A DNA stretch of 64,000 nucleotides, taken from the NCBI GenBank assembly GCA_019802505.1, contig JAFMOC010000059.1:1392001-1456000 (forward strand), given 5' to 3'. The notes beneath the pieces were generated by a model. The model was not told the origin of the DNA. It made no database searches and was given only the letters and a program-made list of their open reading frames with translations. Shown here piece after piece: positions 59,322 through 64,000 of the stretch (within the stretch, counting starts at the first letter, position 1; each line of letters begins with the position of its first letter). The translations under genes and the position numbers were made by a program. This stretch comes from Corydoras sp. C115. Its lineage: Eukaryota; Chordata; Actinopteri; Siluriformes; Callichthyidae.

Positions 59322-59674
59322 GGCGGCACGGTGGCTTAGTGGTTAGCACAATCGCCTCTCAGCGCTAGGGATTCCCGGTTCGAATCCCCATCTGGGTGGA
59401 GTTTCCATGTTCTCCCCGTGTCTGCGTGGGTTTCCTCCGGGTTCTCCGGTTTCCTCCCACAGTTCAAAAACATGGATCAAGTCAATTGAATTCTCAAAAT
59501 TGCCCCATATAGAGTGTGTATGTGTGAGTGAGTGTGTGCCCAGCGATGGATTGGTGCCCTGTCCTGGGTCTATCTGCCCAGCGCCTGAGATGTTCTCCCC
59601 TGGATGGGCATGGGGAACCTCACCGTGACCCTAATAGAGGATAAAGCGGGAGATAATGAATGAATGAATGAATT
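59322..59674 (+). repeat. Mermaid-type SINE
   Basis: Head GGCGGCACGGTGGCTTAGTG, complete body, (GAAT)n tail. Third near-identical copy within 2.7 kb. Confidence 0.88.
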
Positions 59675-60019
59675 TAATTTTTTTTTTTTCGAATAAATTG
59701 TGCAGTGCGTGGACACAATGTTTACATTTTTAGCAACACTGCTGTGACTGATTCAGTTGAACCAGTGCAACGCACAAGAGCAAACCACTATCACATTATT
59801 GCCACCACTCACCACACAAATAGCACCTGCTATTGACAAACACAGGACTACAAGCTGTAATTGTGGAACTACTGTGCATCTATATGATTCATTAAATAGA
59901 CAGTGAGTGTAGAAATATATGGTGTGTGTGTGTGTGTCATATCATTGAGGAGGAGTGAGGAGGAGCTTTCTGGACAAACAGACCTGTTTTCACTTATGTC
60001 TAGAGCACCGACCTTCATC

Positions 60020-60438
60020 ATGATGAAAATCATCTTTTATATCTTTTTTAAATTCCACTTTATTTCAGGTAAGATGGCAGAGTACTTTAAAAATGACTTA
60101 TGATAAAAAAATCCAACCTAACATGATTGATTTTTCAGGTCAGCAAAAATATGAGGTTCATCAGACTCCATCTGACCAACTGAGCCTTGCGACAAAATCC
60201 TTAGAACTGAACTGCAGCCACACGGTTTCATCCTTTAATTTAATCTTGTGGTATAAACGATCACAGCATGATGCTTCCTTCAGTCTTATTGGTTATGCAT
60301 ATATCACAAACATAAATGTCGAAAGCTCCTTCACCAGTTCTTTTAAAGTGTCCGGAAATGGTCAAAAGCATTCGATTCTTCATTTTCTCAGTCTAAAAGC
60401 TGAGGACAGCGCTGTTTATTTCTGCGCAGCAAGTCAAG
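60020..60438 (+). CDS. TRAV: TCR alpha/delta variable segment V14 (group B2)
   Basis: Leader exon 60020-60068 (MMKIIFYIFFKFHFIS), V exon from 60139 with a short intron of 70 bp. Reads QKYEVHQTPSDQLSLATKSL, ELNCSHTVSSFNLILWYKRS, FTSSFKVSGNGQKHS and DSAVYFCAASQ. Closest to V5 and V12. The frame is open to the heptamer. The nonamer is ambiguous, so recombination efficiency may be lower. Confidence 0.9.
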
Positions 60439-60477
60439 CACAGTGAAGTAAATAACCTTAATCTAATACACAAAACC
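60439..60477 (+). other. RSS of V14 (ambiguous spacer)
   Basis: CACAGTG (60439-60445). Nonamer candidates are ACACAAAAC after 22 bp, CACAAAACC after 23 bp or ACAAAACCC after 24 bp; a two-base insertion relative to V5 and V12 is likely. Confidence 0.75.
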
Positions 60478-60799
60478 CTCCAGCTGTAGCCCCACTGAAC
60501 CCACATCACACAATGCACCACACACGACTCAAACACGTATATAAACACATAATAGTTAATAGTTAAAATTGCTATATAAAAGTAAATAAGTGCATTATAA
60601 GTAAAATAGTCATATAAACATGATAGAAATACATCTATCATGGACTGGACTATGGACTATCAATACAGTTATTTGAAATCAGTTCAATCATGTTAAACCA
60701 TAATCCATGTTGTACAAGTGCTCATGTAATGTAATGTCAATTTAGAGTTAAAACTTTATAGCAATTGCACACAAGGGATTCATTTGTAGTTGATGACAT

Positions 60800-60850
60800 C
60801 GACATCGTCATCATCATCATCATCATCATCATCATCACCACCACCACCAC
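60800..60850. repeat. (TCA)n(CCA)n microsatellite
   Basis: TCA/TCG repeats merge into CCA repeats 46 bp before the V15 leader ATG. Confidence 0.95.
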
Positions 60851-60895
60851 ATGAAAAATCGTGTTCGGCTTCAGAGCTCTTTACAAAAAGCCAAC

Positions 60896-61343
60896 ATGCT
60901 AAAGGAGAGGATTTTCATTGTTCTCTTTCTGCTCTGGTTCCCAGGTGTTTTTATTTCTCCTTTTTTTTTAAATAACAGTGGACATTTTATAATATGATAT
61001 TTGAATAAAATAAGTACAATAAACTCTTCTCTCTTAAACTTTAGAGTCAGTGATTGGCAGTAACGTCAGGCAGAGCAGTTCCGATCTGATTACATCTGAA
61101 GGAGAAACAAAGGAGCTCCAGTGTTTTCACAATATAACAAATTACAACGTTATACTGTGGTACCAGCAGAATGCAAGTCAGACATTAGTGCTACTTGGAT
61201 ATCTATGGAATAAAAAGGAGTATAAAGAGGCCGGATTTGAAGAAAAGATTGATTTGGAGGGAAATGCAATTACACACGGTTCACTATTCATTAAGAAGCT
61301 GACATTTGCAGACAGTGCAGTGTATTTCTGTGCTGCTTCATAC
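60896..61343 (+). CDS. TRAV: TCR alpha/delta variable segment V15 (group B1)
   Basis: Leader exon 60896-60944 (MLKERIFIVLFLLWFP), V exon from 61045 after TTTAG. Reads NVRQSSSDLITSEGETKEL, QCFHNITNYNVILWYQQ, LVLLGYL, EEKIDLEGNAITHGSL and DSAVYFCAASY. It keeps the G-x-L-K-I pattern of B1 but is the most diverged member (NVILWYQ instead of DRILWYK). Open and probably functional. Its start is immediately preceded by a trinucleotide microsatellite, so the promoter is unusual. Confidence 0.9.
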
Positions 61344-61381
61344 CACAGTGATAGAGACAGTTCCACCTCTGTACAAATACT
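61344..61381 (+). other. RSS of V15 (22-bp spacer)
   Basis: CACAGTG (61344-61350), 22-bp spacer, ACAAATACT (61373-61381). Confidence 0.85.
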
Positions 61382-62198
61382 TACATCTGAAGTTTAATAA
61401 GCTCTATCAGAGCTGCTCTGACTTGACATGGTGCCAATACCCAAGAGTACCAACTGGAGATAAAGTGGGGTTTCTCTTAAAATGCCTGGGAGTTTGTTTT
61501 TTTTCTCTATTCATCAAATCTTTAAGGATTCAAGTAGAGTTTATTGTCATTTACATCACATATGGGTACATGAGGTGGAACAAAATTGCAGTTTCACCAT
61601 ACAAGTTCCACCCAAAGAGCAATTAATACACAAAAAAAAAGAAATTATATAAAATATAGCAGCAGTCTTGAAAATGTAGTGATTTAAAATAGAAATGCAA
61701 TGAATCATTATGAATGCATTTTATAAAACTATTGTGCCATAAGTATCAGTAAGTACCAGATTCTGTTTTACGGTCAGACTTTTATACTTACGATAGCTGG
61801 ACTTCTTCTCCTTCTCAGAAAATAGAAAGTTTTAAAAAAGGAATTAAAAAGTTTCTTTTTAGAAGAACTTACCATTCTTAATTGATTGATGGTTTTATAG
61901 TGTTGTTATTTAGCTTTTTATTATGTAGCACTTTGAGATTTGTGACCAAATGTAAAGTGCCCGAACGTTCTTTGGATGGGCATGGGGAATTACCGTTATT
62001 ATTATTATTATATTAGGATTATTCTTGTTTACTCGGGAGATAATGAATTAAATATTATTTTTGAATGTTTGTCTTATTACTCCTGTTTCCTCCTGGTTCT
62101 GTTAACCGTTAATAGGGTTCCATTTTTATACCTTCTGCAAGGTTGTTTTCCTGATTTTCTCCATTCCTACAACATATAATATTCTCTTTACACTGTCT
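61382..62198. other. Spacer between V15 and V16
   Basis: AT-rich sequence with a Mermaid SINE fragment at about 61955-62050 (GATGGGCATGGGGAATTACC, GGGAGATAATGAATTAAA). I see no V remnant. Confidence 0.6.
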
Positions 62199-62227
62199 CT
62201 GTGGGTGGGGCTATGATGTCACACCCA
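62199..62227 (+). promoter_or_regulatory. V16 promoter block
   Basis: CTGTGGGTGGGGCTATGATG then TCACACCC: consensus-like GT box plus CRE-like TGATGTCAC, about 70 bp before the leader ATG. Confidence 0.6.
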
Positions 62228-62272
62228 GGTATTAATGACTACAGAGTAACTATCATCTCACACTGTCGTGGT

Positions 62273-62710
62273 ATGATGATGAAAATGATTACAATTTTCT
62301 TACTGATTCAGTCACTCCAATGGATCCAAGGTAACCAACACTCAGGTTAATTCATTTATGGTTTGGTGATTATTATAAAAAGCAGAACATTGAGAAACAA
62401 TGGTTTTAACATTTTTCACAGGTGATGTCATTCAGCCCGAAATATTATGGGCTGAAAAAGGCCATGGCATCACAATAAACTGCTCACACACCAAGGGGAA
62501 AACCTACAGAGAGATGTACTGGTTCCGTCAGCACCACGGAAAGAGTATGGAGCTGGTCGTATACACGACAAATTACAAAGTTGTGGAATTTGGAAACGTC
62601 ACCCAAAATAAATTTTCCACCAATAAAACTGTTCCCGAGTCAGGAGAACTGATGATTAAAGATCTGGATTCTTCTGACAGCGCTGTGTATCTATGTGCTG
62701 TGCGTGAAAC
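62273..62710 (+). CDS. TRAV: TCR alpha/delta variable segment V16 (group A)
   Basis: Leader exon 62273-62330 with ATG codons at 62273, 62276 and 62279 (MMMKMITIFLLIQSLQWIQ), V exon from 62422. Reads DVIQPEILWAEKGHGITINC, REMYWFRQHHGKSMELVVYT, EFGNVTQNKFSTNK and DSAVYLCAVRET. It has Arg-Gln after the Trp-Phe, closer to the classical V-domain W-x-R-Q than the Leu-Gln of other group A members. Open to a variant heptamer, as in V11. Probably functional. Confidence 0.91.
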
Positions 62711-62749
62711 CACTGTGATGAAACCACTGAGCAGATCTGCACAAAAACA
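62711..62749 (+). other. 23-RSS of V16, variant heptamer
   Basis: CACTGTG (62711-62717), 23-bp spacer, ACAAAAACA (62741-62749). Confidence 0.88.
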
Positions 62750-62785
62750 TATGGAGTATGTGGCAGATTTTTAATGCCAACTTTT

Positions 62786-62802
62786 AACAAGAGATGGCAG
62801 TG
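62786..62802 (+). promoter_or_regulatory. RSS-proximal CTCF-like element, V16 (diverged)
   Basis: AACAAGAGATGGCAGTG, 36 bp after the nonamer; same position as in other group A segments. Confidence 0.4.
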
Positions 62803-63890
62803 CTGCATCTTCATTCTTTCAATTAGACTAAAGAAAATTGCTTTCTCTTGATAGCAGAGGTTTTGAGTCATATGCATGTGGGTCTCCACAGCAGTAAAGA
62901 TCCTCCAGCCAGATTCCTTTCCTGACGTGACCCTCTTATTTATCCAGGACACAGAGGAAATAGTTGCTGGCACAGAAAGGACAAAACACCCAAAAATTTA
63001 ACCCAGGAGCATCATGCTGTATGTTATAAGAATAGTATAACATTGGCAAAATATTGGCCTGATTTCCTGGGAAATCTGTTCTCATTAATCCATAGATATG
63101 GGTTTAAATTAAGTGAACCTTTTAGCTTAATATAAACTTCATTATTAGTATTGTAAACTGTCTTCAGCTCCAAATATTGAACATTTTAAAAACCAGGACT
63201 GCCATCTGCTGTACTGAAGAGTACACAGTAATTTTTTATGCGACAATTCAGCAATATTAAAAATTTGCAACACAAGAACTTCCTGGGTTTGATTCTAATA
63301 CAGGGACAGGAGTTTACATGTTTGTGTGTCTGCGCTGTGATGAGTTGATGGCCTGTCCAGGGTGTTTCTCTGGCTTTTTGAACACTGTAAAATATATCTA
63401 TAATTATAAAAACTCTATAAATATGTTGTGTATTTTGCTATAAAAGAAAAAAAAAAGTTTTTTTCAGCCCTTCACAGATACATAGTGTCTAAATGAGCAT
63501 ACAAAAATAAGACATTTTAGAATACTACAAATTGAGAGCTAAAGTTTTAGAGCTATAATCACACATAACCTAGTTAACTCTAGCTTACTGGCAACGTCCA
63601 TGTGAACCAAAAGCGGTCCTTATCTAACAGGATTTATATAAAACATATGGCCCAATCTACATTAAGTCTATGGGATGGGAATATTGGAATTGGAATTAGT
63701 ATATATGAGTGCACCACATATTAAAAAAAAAAATGCACTTATGATACACGACGTTAAGAATACATCTGAGTCTCAGAAAAGGCTGAGTCTCAGCACTAGA
63801 GGGCGCTCATGTGCTATTAAATATTTGATATAGTGTCAATTGACAAAGTAAAAGGCAGAGGTACATGAAGATCTACTCTTACAAGACAAC
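62803..63890. other. Spacer between V16 and V17
   Basis: AT-rich, with a possible degraded SINE piece at 63270-63380 (TCCTGGGTTTGATTCTAATA). A strong CTCF-like motif is at 63793-63808. I see no V exon. Confidence 0.6.
63793..63808 (+). promoter_or_regulatory. CTCF-like motif upstream of V17
   Basis: GCACTAGAGGGCGCTC, among the closest matches in the window to the vertebrate CTCF core, 83 bp before the V17 leader and pointing right. Confidence 0.55.
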
Positions 63891-63939
63891 ATGATGAGAG
63901 TTCCACACATAACTTTTATTTTACTGCTCTTATCAAAAG
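63891..63939 (+). CDS. TCR V17 leader exon (cut by window edge)
   Basis: MMRVPHITFILLLLSK followed by a phase-1 donor G|GTAATT, exactly the 49-nt size and phase of the other leader exons. The V exon should start about 100 bp later, past the window end. Its group cannot be decided from the leader alone. Confidence 0.7.
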
Positions 63940-64000
63940 GTAATTTTTTTTTTACATTCAAAAAGGTTTTATTACATTTAAGATTGTTTAAGTATGTTAC

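Noticed and set aside
45185..63939. V array as immunoglobulin light chain or NITR genes
   Set aside because: Domain ends CAV/CAA followed by RSSs with 22/23-bp spacers fit TCR alpha/delta V. NITR genes lack RSSs, and light-chain V domains end in different motifs. No J-containing exon was found.

Overview
This is vertebrate nuclear DNA, almost certainly from a teleost fish. The evidence is intron-containing genes with vertebrate protein signatures, AT-rich spacers full of dinucleotide repeats, Mermaid-type and tRNA-derived SINEs, Tc1/mariner- and hAT-type MITEs, and rearranging antigen-receptor V segments with recombination signal sequences (RSSs). The species cannot be fixed from sequence alone. 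An otophysan (catfish-like) fish is a guess based on the SINE content.

Layout. (1) About 1.4-14.8 kb, + strand: the 3' two thirds of SMOC1, a secreted modular calcium-binding matricellular protein. Eight exons were traced from the linker after the first thyroglobulin domain to the C-terminal tail. The N-terminal exons lie left of the window, and a tiny last coding exon may lie further right. (2) About 14.8-37.9 kb: a gene-poor spacer (or SMOC1 terminal intron and 3' flank) with microsatellites, SINEs and MITEs and no gene I can support. (3) 38.7-42.76 kb, + strand: a complete ten-exon facilitative hexose transporter of the GLUT family, class II and closest to GLUT11 by eye (slc2a11/slc2a15 type), 484 codons, with every exon phase checked. 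A phase-open orphan exon lies just upstream at 37.9-38.2 kb. (4) 45.2-64 kb, + strand: a dense array of T-cell receptor alpha/delta variable segments. There are 16 leader+V units with RSSs, and the leader exon of a 17th is cut by the window edge. No J, D or C segment is present; they should lie outside, probably to the right.

The V segments form three interleaved groups. Group A (V1, 2, 3, 6, 7, 8, 9, 11, 16; Tyr-Trp-Phe/Tyr-Leu/Arg-Gln framework 2, CAV ending) has 23-bp RSS spacers. Group B1 (V4, 10, 13, 15; DRILWY-like framework 2) and group B2 (V5, 12, 14; SFKVSGDG-like framework 3), both ending CAA or similar, have 22-bp spacers. Group A also shares a GT-box plus CRE-like promoter block about 70-90 bp upstream of the start codon. 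It also shares a CTCF-like element (core AGGTGGCAG) about 30-50 bp downstream of the RSS nonamer, always in the same orientation. This RSS-linked CTCF-like element is the most interesting signal in the window. It resembles the RSS-associated CTCF sites known from mammalian immunoglobulin heavy-chain V segments and suggests loop-scanning recombination at a fish TCR locus.

V8 and V9 are a recent tandem duplication of about 861 bp, and V7 shares its 3' part with them. V7 has a leader/V phase mismatch. V11 has a broken leader splice site but an open read-through from a downstream ATG.
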